Assembly: GCF_022919215.1 (NCBI RefSeq) | Contig: NZ_CP095046.1 | Location: 1,788,501-1,852,500 of the forward strand | From: Hymenobacter cellulosilyticus | GTDB taxonomy: Bacteria > Bacteroidota > Bacteroidia > Cytophagales > Hymenobacteraceae | DNA length: 64,000 nt | Direction of reading: 5' to 3' | Shown: one piece after another, positions 52,880-62,636 of the stretch | Layout: every line of letters begins with the position of its first letter | How positions within the stretch are numbered: the first letter of the stretch is position 1 | Program-made: the position numbers and the translations under genes | The notes under the pieces: generated by a model | What the model was told of the DNA's origin: nothing | Seen by the model: only the letters and a program-made list of their open reading frames with translations | Database searches by the model: none

Positions 52880-53829
52880 TTACGCCGCCGCCGCGGGCAT
52901 GGTTTGCAGCAGCCACCGGTAGAGCTTGTCCACGTCGTCGCGCCGGAACAGCTCGGTGCCGGGGTTCATCGTAGCCGCCGAGCCGCAGGCCACGCCCAGG
53001 CGGACCACTTCGCGCACCGAAAGGCCCGTGCTCAAGCCGTAGACCAGGCCAGCCACCATACTGTCGCCGGCGCCCACGGTGCTGCGGCGCTTCACGGCCG
53101 GGGCCGGCACGTGGTCTACCAGGTCTTTGGTAACTACGCAGGCCCCTTGCGGCCCCAACGACACCACCACGATTTCGCACTTGCTCTCGCGCACCAGCCG
53201 GTGGGCAGCTTCGGCCACGGCTTCGTTGTCGAGCTCATCCACGCCGGCCATTTTGCTGAGCTCTCCCACGTTGGGCTTGGCCAGGTACACGCCTTCTTCC
53301 AGCACCCGGTGCAAGGCCGGCCCCGAGGTGTCGACTACTACTTTCACGCCCCGCTCTTTGGCCGCGCGCACCACTTTTACCACAAATTCTGGCTCCACGC
53401 CCGGGGCAGGCTGCCGCTGATAACCAGGAATTCAGGAAGCTGGTCGATGTGCTTCAGCGTCTGCAGAATCTGGTGCTGCTCCTCGGCCGTAAGGGCCGTA
53501 CCGGGCATGCCGAAGCGGTACTGCTGCCCGCTGGCCGCGTCTACCACAATGAAATTTTCCCGGGTGCGGCTGTGCATCTCCACTGGGGCCTGCCGGATCT
53601 GCTCCTGAGTAAGCAGCTCGCGCAGCAACGTACCGCTGGGGCCGCCCACGGGGAAAACCGCCAGAGAATCCGTACCGAGCCGCTTCAACGCCCGCGACAC
53701 GTTGATGCCCCCGCCGCCGGGCTCAAACTTGGGAGCCGCACAGCGTATTTTCTGGTCGGGAATAATCTGGTCGGCCGTCGTGCTTTTGTCGACGGTCGGG
53801 TTCAGGGTCAGCGTGACGATGGTGCTCAT
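52880..53829 (-). CDS. pfkB: 6-phosphofructokinase, PfkB type (frameshifted in this sequence)
   Basis: Ribokinase-family sugar kinase, likely fructose 6-phosphate phosphorylation in glycolysis. The reconstructed 316 residues read like E. coli PfkB: MSTIVTLTLNPTVDKSTTADQIIP, then KFEPGGGGINVSRALKRLG and RENFIVVDAASGQQYRFGMPG. The C-terminal kinase motif is STVGAGDSMVAGLVYGLS with the catalytic Asp. The frame is lost at 53403-53406 (four G on the plus strand): one base restores ISGSLPPGVEPEFVVKVV. Both halves are fully conserved, so a base-calling error is likely. A tagatose kinase is a less likely alternative. Confidence 0.9.
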
Positions 53830-54052
53830 GAAATGCCAGGTTGCGGGTAGAGGCGCCGAAGCGGCCGTAGTAAGGTCGTTTACTAGCTTACGCCGGCTTG
53901 GTTGCGCCTTGCGCCGGGTCTGGCCGCAAGCTCCTGCATCAGCTTGGCGGGCCCGGCCCTCTTAGGCTGAGCTTGGTGCCCACCAAGCAAACAGCGGCAG
54001 CCCCGGGTGGGGCTGCCGCTGCCAGGCAAACGGAAACGAGGACATTGGCTAC

Positions 54053-55339
54053 CTACTGCACCACCAGCTTCTGCGAGTAGGAGCCCTGCTCGGTGCTCAC
54101 CACGTAGAAATACAGGCCGGGCGTGAGGCCGGCGTTGCGGTAGTCGAAGCGGTGGGCGCCGGCACTCAGTACCTTATCGGGTGTGGCTACCTCGGCTACT
54201 TTGCGGCCTTCCAGGGTGTAGAGCGTAATACCCACCCGGCTCGGGCCCGGCAGGTTTACCGCGAAAGTGCCCTGGCCTTTAAACGGGTTGGGAAACACTT
54301 CCAGCTGCTCGGCCACCGGCTTGGTTACGCCCGTTACCGTGCCGAGCTTGCCCACACCGGCCCCGGCCAACACCACGGCCGGTACCTCGGCGGCGGTGTT
54401 CAGCACTGAGGCGTAGGGGTAGGGAATGGGCAGGGTGCAGGCGCCCAGCTGGTAGGTGTCGCTGGAATACTGAAAGGGACTGTTCACGAGCGTATTGCCC
54501 GAGATGTCGCCGTAGCCCACCACGCTGCTGTAGGCCGAGACGTAGGGGTTTTTGGTGTTCAGAAAGTAGTTGTTCTCAATCTTGACGCAGGCCCCGACCC
54601 GGGAGTTGACGGCGGTGGAGGCAATGTCCTTATAGTAGTTGTTGAACACGTGGCCCGTGCCCCCACGAAACAGCGGCAGGCGGGAGTTGATGTTCTCGAA
54701 CCGGTTGTGGTGGTAAGTGACCTTACGGTTGTAGGTGTCAGTTTCGGTGTAGCCGCTCAGGCTGGCTTTCCAGGCGTCGTGCAGGTAGTTCCAGGAAAAA
54801 GTCACGTACTCCGCGTCGTCCTTGATGTCGAGCAGGCCGTCGTAATCGTCCACGCCGACGCCCTGGTATACATTGTACAGCTCACAGTGGTCTACCCAGA
54901 TGTGGTTGGCCGGGCCCTCGATGCCGATGCAGTCCTTGGGGCCGAGCTGCACGTGGTGCACCTTGATGTTCTGAATAATAATGTTGCTGGCCCGGCGCAC
55001 GTAGAGCCCGATGCCGTTGAATTCCCCGCTGCTGCCCACGCCGATGATGGAAATGTTGTTGCGGTCCTTGATTTCAATCTTGTCGTAGGTCGTGGGCGTG
55101 TTGGCCGGCGTAATCACCCCGTTGATGTAGATGGTCAGCGGCGCGTTGCTTTTGTTGGCCACAATGGCCGCCATCAGGGCCGTGCCGGTGCTCACGGTCA
55201 CGGAAGTGCCGCCTGCCCCGCCGGTGATGCCAGTAGTCTGGGTGACGAAGCCGATGGGACCGAAAGGAGCCGTTTGCCCGAAAGCAGCCGGGGCAGCACT
55301 GCCCAGGGCGAGCAGGGCGGTGAGTAAGGATTTCTTCAT
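54053..55339 (-). CDS. Pectate lyase (PL1-type) with T9SS sorting domain
   Basis: Secreted polysaccharide lyase of 428 residues that cleaves pectate by beta-elimination. Signal peptide: MKKSLLTALLALGSAAPAAFGQ. The right-handed beta-helix has the PL1 landmarks: NHIWVDHCELYN, DGLLDIKDDAEYVTFSWNYLHDAWKASL (calcium Asp residues), VTYHHNRFENINSRLPLFRGGTGHVFNNYY (catalytic Arg region) and an Asn-rich ladder. The C terminus is a type IX sorting domain (EVFPNPFKGQGTFAVNL to YSQKLVVQ). Suggests growth on plant cell-wall material. Confidence 0.93.
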   Translation of the reverse strand: MKKSLLTALLALGSAAPAAFGQTAPFGPIGFVTQTTGITGGAGGTSVTVSTGTALMAAIVANKSNAPLTIYINGVITPANTPTTYDKIEIKDRNNISIIGVGSSGEFNGIGLYVRRASNIIIQNIKVHHVQLGPKDCIGIEGPANHIWVDHCELYNVYQGVGVDDYDGLLDIKDDAEYVTFSWNYLHDAWKASLSGYTETDTYNRKVTYHHNRFENINSRLPLFRGGTGHVFNNYYKDIASTAVNSRVGACVKIENNYFLNTKNPYVSAYSSVVGYGDISGNTLVNSPFQYSSDTYQLGACTLPIPYPYASVLNTAAEVPAVVLAGAGVGKLGTVTGVTKPVAEQLEVFPNPFKGQGTFAVNLPGPSRVGITLYTLEGRKVAEVATPDKVLSAGAHRFDYRNAGLTPGLYFYVVSTEQGSYSQKLVVQ

Positions 55340-55750
55340 AAAGAACTGGTGGGAATTAAAGGACGGGACCAGAAGGCACTGGGAGCAGCAAAGAGCTGCT
55401 GCTGAGCCCGGTTTGCTTAAGGTCGGGCTTCAGGCCGCCGTTTAGAGGAATAGCAGAATATATATTCATGCAAACGTTGCCGGGAACGTTGTCAGCTGCA
55501 GAGGCCGCCAGTTTACGCTTGCTGCTCAGCGGTATTGGTGCCGGAATGACGTGGGCGCGGGGTTAAACTATAATCAGTATAAATAAGACAAAAACCACGA
55601 AAAGTAGTCTGGCTGGCCCAACACGGACCTAGTTCCGGGCGTAAGCAGAATAGGGTTCAGCTTGGCCCGTTGCCGGAAGCAGGCACTTCTGGCCGGTCCG
55701 TGAACCCTTCGTGCTGCTCTATTCTTTCACTTTTATATCCGCGCCATTTT
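55340..55750. other. Intergenic region between pectate lyase and Pao operon
   Basis: About 410 bases of divergent upstream sequence. It contains an AT-rich stretch TATAATCAGTATAAATAAG (55569-55587). No consensus -7 box at a convincing distance, gene or terminator is visible. Confidence 0.4.
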
Positions 55751-56290
55751 ATGAGTTCACCTACCACCCAAGCCTCCTTGGGCCATCCGGTTATTGCCCC
55801 ACCACCCGCCACCAGCACCGTCACGCTGAAGATCAACGGGGTGGAGCGGCAGCTGGAAATAGCGCCCTGGACCACTCTGCTCGACGCCCTGCGCGAGTAC
55901 CTCGACCTGACCGGCACCAAAAAAGGCTGCGACCATGGCCAGTGCGGCGCCTGTACCGTGCTCGTCGACGGCAAACGTATCAACTCCTGCCTCACGCTGG
56001 CCGTGATGAAAGAAGGCGCCGACATCACGACCATTGAAGGGCTAGGCACCGAAGAAAACCTGCACCCGCTGCAGCAGGCCTTCGTCGACCACGACGCCTT
56101 CCAGTGCGGCTACTGCACGCCCGGCCAGATCTGCTCGGCCGTGGGCATGCTCACCGAGGGCAAGGTTAAAACCACGGCCGAAATCCGGGAAATGATGAGC
56201 GGCAACCTCTGCCGCTGCGGCGCCTACACCAACATCGTGTCGGCCATCGAAGAAGTGCTGAACCAGCCCAAAGCCCAAGGCCATGAATAG
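55751..56290 (+). CDS. paoA: Aldehyde oxidoreductase, [2Fe-2S] subunit (PaoA-like)
   Basis: The small iron-sulfur subunit of a three-subunit xanthine-oxidase-family aldehyde oxidoreductase. After an N-terminal extension of about 20 residues, the ferredoxin domain has TKKGCDHGQCGACTVLVDGKRINSC. The C-terminal helical domain carries the second cluster motif AFQCGYCTPGQI and GNLCRCGAYTNIV. The two [2Fe-2S] clusters pass electrons from the molybdenum subunit to FAD. It overlaps the FAD-subunit gene by 8 bases. The ATG at 55751 is preferred because it follows a stop-rich leader. Confidence 0.9.
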   Translation: MSSPTTQASLGHPVIAPPPATSTVTLKINGVERQLEIAPWTTLLDALREYLDLTGTKKGCDHGQCGACTVLVDGKRINSCLTLAVMKEGADITTIEGLGTEENLHPLQQAFVDHDAFQCGYCTPGQICSAVGMLTEGKVKTTAEIREMMSGNLCRCGAYTNIVSAIEEVLNQPKAQGHE

Positions 56291-57305
56291 CTTCACCTAC
56301 TCCCGCGCCGCCGCCGTAGACGCGGCCGTGCGCGAAAAAGCGGCCGACAACACGGTCAAGTTCATTGCCGGCGGCACGAATATTCTGGATTTGATGAAGG
56401 AAAACGTGGAGCGGCCTACCCGCCTCATCGACATCAATCCGCTGCCGCTGAAGGCCATTGAAAACACCCCCGACGGCGGCCTGCGTCTGGGCGCGCTGGC
56501 TACCAACGCCGACACGGCCTGGAACGAGCAGGTACAGAAGCGCTACCCGTTGCTCAACCAGGCCATTCTGGCCGGCGCCTCGCCCCAGTTGCGCAACATG
56601 GCTACCAACGGCGGCAACCTGTTTCAGCGCACCCGCTGCTACTATTTTTACGACACGGCCACACCCTGCAATAAGCGGGAGCCCGGCTCGGGCTGCTCGG
56701 CCATCGGCGGCTTCAACCGTATTCACGCCATTTTGGGCACCAGTGAGCACTGCATTGCCACCCACCCCTCAGATATGTGCATTGCCTTGGCCGCGCTGAA
56801 AGCTACCCTGCGCGTGAGCGGCACCAACGGGGAGCGGACCGTCAAGTTCGAGGACTTCCACCGTCTGCCCGGCGACACGCCCCAATTCGACAATACCCTG
56901 GCGCCCGACGAAATCGTAACGGCTATTGACTTGCCCAACGAGGACTTCAGCCAGCACTTCAGCTACCTCAAGCTGCGCGAGCGGCAGTCTTACGCCTTTG
57001 CGCTGGTGTCGGTAGCCGCCGCTTTGCAGCTCGATGGCACCACCATCAAGGATGCTCGCCTGGCCCTGGGCGGCGTGGCCCACATGCCCTGGCGCAACCC
57101 GGCCGTGGAGGATATGCTCAAAGGCCAGCCGGCCACTGAGGATACCTTCCGCCGGGCAGCTGCCGCTATGGTGCAGGATGCCAAAGGCTACGGCCACAAC
57201 ACTTTCAAGATTGAGCTGGCCAAGCGCGCCATTGTGCGGGCCCTGAAGCAAGCCACCGCCGGTACCCAGAAAGCCGCCGACATCTTTACCAACTCGAATC
57301 CATGA
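56283..57305 (+). CDS. paoB: Aldehyde oxidoreductase, FAD and [4Fe-4S] subunit (PaoB-like)
   Basis: A 340-residue FAD-binding subunit. The FAD site is FIAGGTNILDLMKENVERPTRLIDIN. Four cysteines, 119, 129, 138 and 157 (TRCYYFY, PCNKREPGSGCSA, EHCIA), make the PaoB-type [4Fe-4S] insertion that separates this enzyme from ordinary xanthine dehydrogenase. It overlaps paoA by 8 bases and its stop overlaps the start of paoC (ATGA). One complex with the neighbouring subunits is strongly indicated. Confidence 0.9.
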   Translation: MNSFTYSRAAAVDAAVREKAADNTVKFIAGGTNILDLMKENVERPTRLIDINPLPLKAIENTPDGGLRLGALATNADTAWNEQVQKRYPLLNQAILAGASPQLRNMATNGGNLFQRTRCYYFYDTATPCNKREPGSGCSAIGGFNRIHAILGTSEHCIATHPSDMCIALAALKATLRVSGTNGERTVKFEDFHRLPGDTPQFDNTLAPDEIVTAIDLPNEDFSQHFSYLKLRERQSYAFALVSVAAALQLDGTTIKDARLALGGVAHMPWRNPAVEDMLKGQPATEDTFRRAAAAMVQDAKGYGHNTFKIELAKRAIVRALKQATAGTQKAADIFTNSNP

Positions 57306-59534
57306 GCACGACCAACTATATCGGCAAACCCGTTAACCGCGTCGACGGGCCGGCCAAAGTAACGGGTGCCGCCAAGTACGCCGCTGAGTTCAATGTGCCG
57401 GGCCTGGCGTACGGCGTGGCGGTGAGCAGCCCCATTGCCAAAGGCAAGATCAAGAAGATTCACGCCGACGAAATCCTGGCTATTCCAGGCGTACTGCAGG
57501 TTTTTTCCCACGAAAACGTGCCTACGCTGGCCTGGTTCGACCGTAGCTACAAAGACGACGTAGCCCCCGGCGGCTCGCCTTTCCGGCCCTTGCAGGGCAA
57601 TGAGGTGAAGTACAGCATGCAGCCCGTGGCCCTGGTGGTAGCCGAAACCTTCGAAATTGCCCGCTACGCCTCCAGCTTGCTCCGCATCGACTACGACGTA
57701 GTTAAGCACGACACCGACCTGGAAACCAAGCGCGACGACGGCTTCGAGCCGGGGCGGGGCAAAACGGGCTGGGTACCGCCGCCCGCGCCCGGGGCAACCC
57801 GAATGAGGAGCTCAAAAACGCGGCTCACCGCGTCGAGGGTGAATATATCCATCTGGCCCAGCACCACAACCCGATGGAGATGTTTGCCTCCACGGTGGAG
57901 TACCACGGCGACAAGAAGCTCACGATTTACGACAAAACGCAGGGCGCCTTCAACTCCCAGCAGTACGTCATGAAGGTGTTTGGGCTGAACAAAGACGAGG
58001 CCCGGGTTATTTCCAAATACACTGGCGGGGGCTTCGGCTCGGGGCTGCGGCCGCAGTACCAGCTGTTTATGGCGGTGCTGGCCTCCCTGGAGCTGAAACG
58101 CTCAGTGCGCGTTTCGATGACGCGCCAGCAGATGTTCAGCTTCGGCCACCGGCCCCACACCCTGCAGTACATGGAGCTGGGCACCAATCCCGACGGGACC
58201 CTGGCCGCCCTGCACCACCACGCTCTGCACGAGACCTCGCAGTTTGAGGACTACACCGAAAACGTGGTCAACTGGTCGGGCATGCTCTACCAGTGCGACA
58301 ACGTGAAGCTAACCTACCAGCTGGCCAAAGTCGACGTGTACACGCCCCAGGACATGCGTGCCCCGGGGCCGCCACCGGCTCGTTTGCCCTGGAGTGCGCC
58401 ATGGACGAAATGGCCTACGAAGCCGGCCTCGACCCGCTGGAGTTTCGCCTGCGTAACTACGCCGAGCGCGACCAGAACCTGAAGCGGCCGTTTTCCAGCA
58501 AAAAGCTGCGCGAGTGCTACCACGAGGGCGCGGCCAAATTCGGCTGGGACAAACGCAATCCGGAGCCCCGCTCCATGCGCGACGGCGACCTGCTGGTGGG
58601 CTGGGGCATGGCTACCGGCGTCTGGGATGCCAGCATGCAGAAGTGCGCCGCCAAGGTCACGCTGAATGCCGACGGCCACCTCACTGTGCTCAGCGGAGCC
58701 AACGACATCGGCACCGGTACCTACACCATCATCACCCAGATTGCGGCCCAAACCCTGGGCCTGCCCCTGGAAGCCGTGACCTTCAAGCTCGGCGATACTA
58801 CCCTGCCCGAAGCCCCAGTGCAGGGCGGCTCCTGGACGGCCGCCTCAGTAGGCAACGCCGTGAAGGAGTGCTGCGACAAGCTGGGCGAAAAGCTGCTCAA
58901 GCTGGCCCAGAAGATGGAAGATAGCCCACTTAAAGGTGCCAGCTACGAGGATGTGCAGTTCGTCAACGGCCAGATCCGGCTCAATGCCGACATCACCCAG
59001 GCCGTGGTTATCCGCGACATTCTGCCCGCCAGCGGGGAAGAAAAGCTGGAGGTGGAAAACACGATGATGCCCAACCCTGTTAACCAAGCCATTCACTCCC
59101 TGCACGCGCACAACGCGGTTTTTGTGGAGGTGAAGGTAGACCCGGAGCTGGGCACTCTGCACGTCACGCGCGTGGTGAATGCCGTGGCCGCCGGCCGCAT
59201 CCTGAACCCCAAAACGGCCCGCAGTCAGGTGCTGGGCTCGGTGGTGTGGGGCATCAGCATGGCCCTGATGGAGGAAAGCGTAATGGACCACGGCTTCGGC
59301 CGCTACATGAACCACAACTATTCCGAATACCACATTCCTGTGCACGCCGACATCCACGACATCGACGTGATTTTCGTGGAGGAGGAAGACGACAAGGTGA
59401 ACCCGCTGGGTATTAAAGGCCTGGGTGAAGTAGGTCTGCTGGGCGTGGCTGCCGCCATTGCCAACGCGGCCTACCATGCCACTGGCAAGCGCATCCGCAA
59501 CCTGCCCGTTTCAATTGAGAAACTGCTGTTATAA
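57302..59534 (+). CDS. paoC: Aldehyde oxidoreductase, molybdenum cofactor subunit (PaoC-like; two frameshifts)
   Basis: Catalytic subunit, 744 residues after two repairs. Breaks: near 57788-57794, where one C restores APRGNPNEELKNAAHRVEGEYIHLAQHHNP; and at 58365-58368, where one G restores DMRAPGAATGSFALECAMDEMAYEAG. The family landmarks are YIGKPVNRVDGPAKVTGAAKYAAEF, GGGFGSG, the conserved Arg in RAPG, ANDIGTGTYTIITQIAA and KGLGEVGLLGVAAAIANA with the catalytic Glu. It oxidises aldehydes, possibly aromatic ones. The PaoD/XdhC-type cofactor chaperone is not in the window. A terminator follows. Confidence 0.88.
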
Positions 59535-59552
59535 GCGGCTTAAGCAATAACT

Positions 59553-59590
59553 AAAACGCCCCGGAACCTGAGTGGTTCCGGGGCGTTTTT
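59553..59590 (+). terminator. Intrinsic terminator of the Pao operon
   Basis: AAAACGCCCCGGAACC (59553-59568) pairs perfectly with GGTTCCGGGGCGTTTT (59574-59589) across TGAGT. Confidence 0.9.
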
Positions 59591-59618
59591 GCTTGGTAGT
59601 GCAAGCTTTACGTGTGAT

Positions 59619-60971
59619 TTAACCTAATTTGTCGGCTATTTTCGTTGATAAACCTTGCTTTATCTTGAGCTGAACAACCTTGTCGCCTTTGGAAATAAAT
59701 TCAAGCACGATGTCCGCATCGTTAATGAAAAAAGTGCTTTCACTTTCTGCTGATATCAACATTCTGTTCTCATCGTTAACTTTCATAAATAACTTGCCAG
59801 AGTCATTAGATATTTCTACCTTATAGTTTTTAGATACTTCAAAGGTGCCAGTGTATTTCAGTAAGGTCTGCTCATCCAGCTTGAGTTCCTTCTTAGGTTT
59901 TGGAATACTATAAGGCATGTTTCGCAAAGCTGCGTATATAGAGTTGCCTGTTTTTTCTAAAGTCGTTGAGGTAATATTATTTAAAAGGATAATGCCTATC
60001 TTCTGTTCGGGCATCAGCAGGAAGTAGCTGGTGCCGCCTTCGATATTGCCACCGTGGTTAATTACTTTTTCCCCGTGTATCTGGTCGATGAACCACCCGT
60101 AGCCATATCGCTTCAAAAACGGAGTGGTTGCCTGGTTAAACGACTCCTTGGAAATTATTTTGAAGTTGCTCAACCCATTGTAGAACTTCAATAAATCCTC
60201 CGTTGTGCTATACAGGCCTCCGGATGAGAAATTCAAACTTGGATTCCAGGGCTTAGCTTCAACTTGCTTTGTAGCTGATAGATAGGAATATCCCACGGCT
60301 TTGTTTCTGCCGTTGATCTTCTCAAGGTCAAAGCCACTGCTATTCATGCGCAGAGGTCTAAGAATATACTTGCTTACTGCTTCTGGGTAGGTAGAGCGAG
60401 CAACTTTCTCGATGATAATGCCCAATAAGTCATACCCAGAGTTTGAATAGCTGAACTTGCTGCCCGGCTCAAAATCCAGTGGATTGTTTTTAAAGAAAGC
60501 CATTTTCTCTTCATGGCTGAAAATCCGCGTAGTAGTTAGCTGCTTAACAAATTCAGGATTTCGAAATATTTCGTAGATACCGGAGGTGTGTGTAAGCAAA
60601 TGTGTTATTAATATCTCATGGCCTCTGGGGTAGTCAGCAATGTACTTGCTGATAGGGTCGTTTACGGATAGTTTGTTTTCCTCAGCAAGCTTCAGTACCA
60701 CTAAAGCCGTAAAGGATTTAGTTAGTGAACCAATAGGGAATACCGTACTCGGGGTGATAAGTGTTTTAGTGGCTGCATTCTGATAACCGACATTCTTCTC
60801 ATAAACTACTTTGCCATCCTGTACAACCAGGGCCGTGCCATTGAATTTGTTAATCGAGGCATAAGCATTTACTAGGCTGTCAAGTTTAGCATTTTTGCGT
60901 TGGGCGTTTGCTGAAAAGCCGATTAAAAGCAATAGAATAAACAGGTTTGCTCGTGTAATACTTTTTATCAT
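59619..60971 (-). CDS. Serine hydrolase, beta-lactamase family, AT-rich
   Basis: A 450-residue exported serine hydrolase (class C beta-lactamase/DD-peptidase fold) with signal MIKSITRANLFILLLLIGFSANAQ. Active-site motifs: PIGSLTKSF (Ser and Lys), KFSYSNSGYDLLG (Tyr/Ser) and VINHGGNIEGG. The C-terminal extension after about residue 340 is a beta-barrel-like domain as in many peptidases of this type. Base composition is distinctly more AT-rich than the genes around it, which suggests recent acquisition from a low-GC Bacteroidota. It may act on D-amino-acid esters or peptides. Confidence 0.85.
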   Translation of the reverse strand: MIKSITRANLFILLLLIGFSANAQRKNAKLDSLVNAYASINKFNGTALVVQDGKVVYEKNVGYQNAATKTLITPSTVFPIGSLTKSFTALVVLKLAEENKLSVNDPISKYIADYPRGHEILITHLLTHTSGIYEIFRNPEFVKQLTTTRIFSHEEKMAFFKNNPLDFEPGSKFSYSNSGYDLLGIIIEKVARSTYPEAVSKYILRPLRMNSSGFDLEKINGRNKAVGYSYLSATKQVEAKPWNPSLNFSSGGLYSTTEDLLKFYNGLSNFKIISKESFNQATTPFLKRYGYGWFIDQIHGEKVINHGGNIEGGTSYFLLMPEQKIGIILLNNITSTTLEKTGNSIYAALRNMPYSIPKPKKELKLDEQTLLKYTGTFEVSKNYKVEISNDSGKLFMKVNDENRMLISAESESTFFINDADIVLEFISKGDKVVQLKIKQGLSTKIADKLG

Positions 60972-61008
60972 GTTCTAGGTGCTTGGTAGCAGGCGGTTAG
61001 CGGATGGG

Positions 61009-61632
61009 TTATTTCTTCCGGCCCACAAACCGGATAACTGACCCCAGGCCATTATGGTACAGGCCTTCGGTCAGCTCAACTTCCTGTTCTGTCAGCTCCA
61101 GAACGTCGTACCCGGCAAAATCAGCCTGGATTTCCTCTGGGGAGAACAAGGATTCAACATCCTTTGGGCCGCCTACTTTCTCGTTGCGGGCCAGATAGGC
61201 GAGGTGGTTTTTACTGAATGCCTCAAAAATGACCACGCCTCCCGGCCGCAGGTAACGGCTGAGCTGTTGGTGGTAGGCAGATTTGATGCTGGCTGGGAAA
61301 TGGGCATAAATCAGGGCCAGAGCGTCAAACTGGGCCGGGGCAAAGCCCAGGGCCGGTAGCTCACCTACCCGGTAGTCCAGCGTGACCTTATTCGTATCAG
61401 CCAGCTTCAGGGCTTTTTGCTGCCCGGCAATACTGATATCAAATGCCGAAACCGTCCAGCCTTGCTTGGCGGCATATACGGCATTGCGCCCTTCCCCTTC
61501 GGCCGCAAACAGAATCTTTCCCGGGGAAAGCAGATCCAGCTGCTCTTTTAGATAAGTGTTGGGCAGCACGCCATACGCAAACTCCTCGGTGCTATATCGT
61601 TCATCCCATCGGCTGGTCCACGTGTCTGGCAT
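61009..61632 (-). CDS. Class I SAM-dependent methyltransferase
   Basis: A 207-residue methyltransferase. The start [24 protein letters not shown] and the SAM-binding motif [28 protein letters not shown] (motif I, acidic D in AFD) are followed by [16 protein letters not shown]. This pattern resembles the TehB/thiopurine methyltransferase-like group often called tellurite-resistance-like. The substrate is unknown. It has no adjacent tellurite genes. Confidence 0.85.
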   Translation of the reverse strand: MPDTWTSRWDERYSTEEFAYGVLPNTYLKEQLDLLSPGKILFAAEGEGRNAVYAAKQGWTVSAFDISIAGQQKALKLADTNKVTLDYRVGELPALGFAPAQFDALALIYAHFPASIKSAYHQQLSRYLRPGGVVIFEAFSKNHLAYLARNEKVGGPKDVESLFSPEEIQADFAGYDVLELTEQEVELTEGLYHNGLGSVIRFVGRKK

Positions 61633-61818
61633 AGTACATTAAGTAAGAGAGTGAGAAAATACTGCTGGCCGCCCAGCTACATAGGTAGCCTACTAGGTCA
61701 GCAAATGTAAGACGGATTGCTACTCCCGCTACCCGTGTGCCGGGGTGCTGCAGACGTACCGCCAAACGGTAAAATAGCCTGGGCTTGCGTAAAAGCCATT
61801 TTCACCCAACTTCTGCTT

Positions 61819-62553
61819 ATGCCCGCTACTTACATCGGCTGCTCCGGCTTCTCTTTCCGTGACTGGAAAGGCGTGTTTTACCCGCCCGACGTGCCCCCGC
61901 GCAAGTGGTTTGAGTTCTACTGCACCCACTTCAACACCCTGGAGCTGAACGTAACCTTCTACCGCATGCCGGAACTGTCGTTCTTCGAGAAGCTTTACCA
62001 GCAGAGTCCGCCCGACTTCCGGTTTGCCGTGAAGGCCCCGCGGCAGGTGACGCACTACAAGACGTTCAACGCCGAAGCTGAACCCGTTCTGGCCGAGTTC
62101 TACGCCACCATTCGGGAAGGGCTGCAGGACAAGCTCGGGCCGGTGCTGTTTCAATTGCCGCCCAAAGCCGCGTACACCGAGGAGCTGTTTCAGCGCCTGG
62201 TCGATAACCTCGACCCCAGCTTCGAAAACGTGGTGGAGTTTCGGCACCCGAGCTGGTGGGAAGGGGAGGTGTTTCAGGAGTTGAGCCGGCAGAAGATTTC
62301 CTTTGTCAGCCAGAGCCACCCGCTACCCCTGCCCGATGAGGCCTTGGCTACCACCAACTTGTTCTACTACCGGTTTCACGGGGTGCCGGAGCTGTATAAG
62401 TCGGAGTACAGCGTGGAATTTTTGCAGCGCATAGCGGCCGAAATTGCCGCTATTCCGAAGCTTGAGCAGGTCTATCTGTTCTTCAACAACGGCATCGGCG
62501 GGGTAGGCGTGGGCGACGCCAAAAAGATGCAGCAACTGATGGCCGGGGAATAG
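61819..62553 (+). CDS. DUF72 domain-containing protein
   Basis: A 244-residue protein of the DUF72 (YecE) TIM-barrel-like family. Signature: YIGCSGFSFRDWKGVFYPPDVPPRKWFEFYCTHFNTLELNVTFYRMP, then FRFAVKAPRQVTHYK, LGPVLFQLPPKAAYTEELFQRL, VEFRHPSWW, FYYRFHGVPELYKSEYS and YLFFNNGIGGVGV. The family function is not established. The ATG at 61819 is used because MPATYIGCSGF is the family start; upstream frame extension lacks similarity. Confidence 0.92.
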   Translation: MPATYIGCSGFSFRDWKGVFYPPDVPPRKWFEFYCTHFNTLELNVTFYRMPELSFFEKLYQQSPPDFRFAVKAPRQVTHYKTFNAEAEPVLAEFYATIREGLQDKLGPVLFQLPPKAAYTEELFQRLVDNLDPSFENVVEFRHPSWWEGEVFQELSRQKISFVSQSHPLPLPDEALATTNLFYYRFHGVPELYKSEYSVEFLQRIAAEIAAIPKLEQVYLFFNNGIGGVGVGDAKKMQQLMAGE

Positions 62554-62636
62554 CCGTAAAGAGTAATCGCCAGTCCCCACCGGCTCTGTCGAGCTGCGCA
62601 ATGCCTTCTTTTACTCCTGTAACCTGCTGTATTCTA

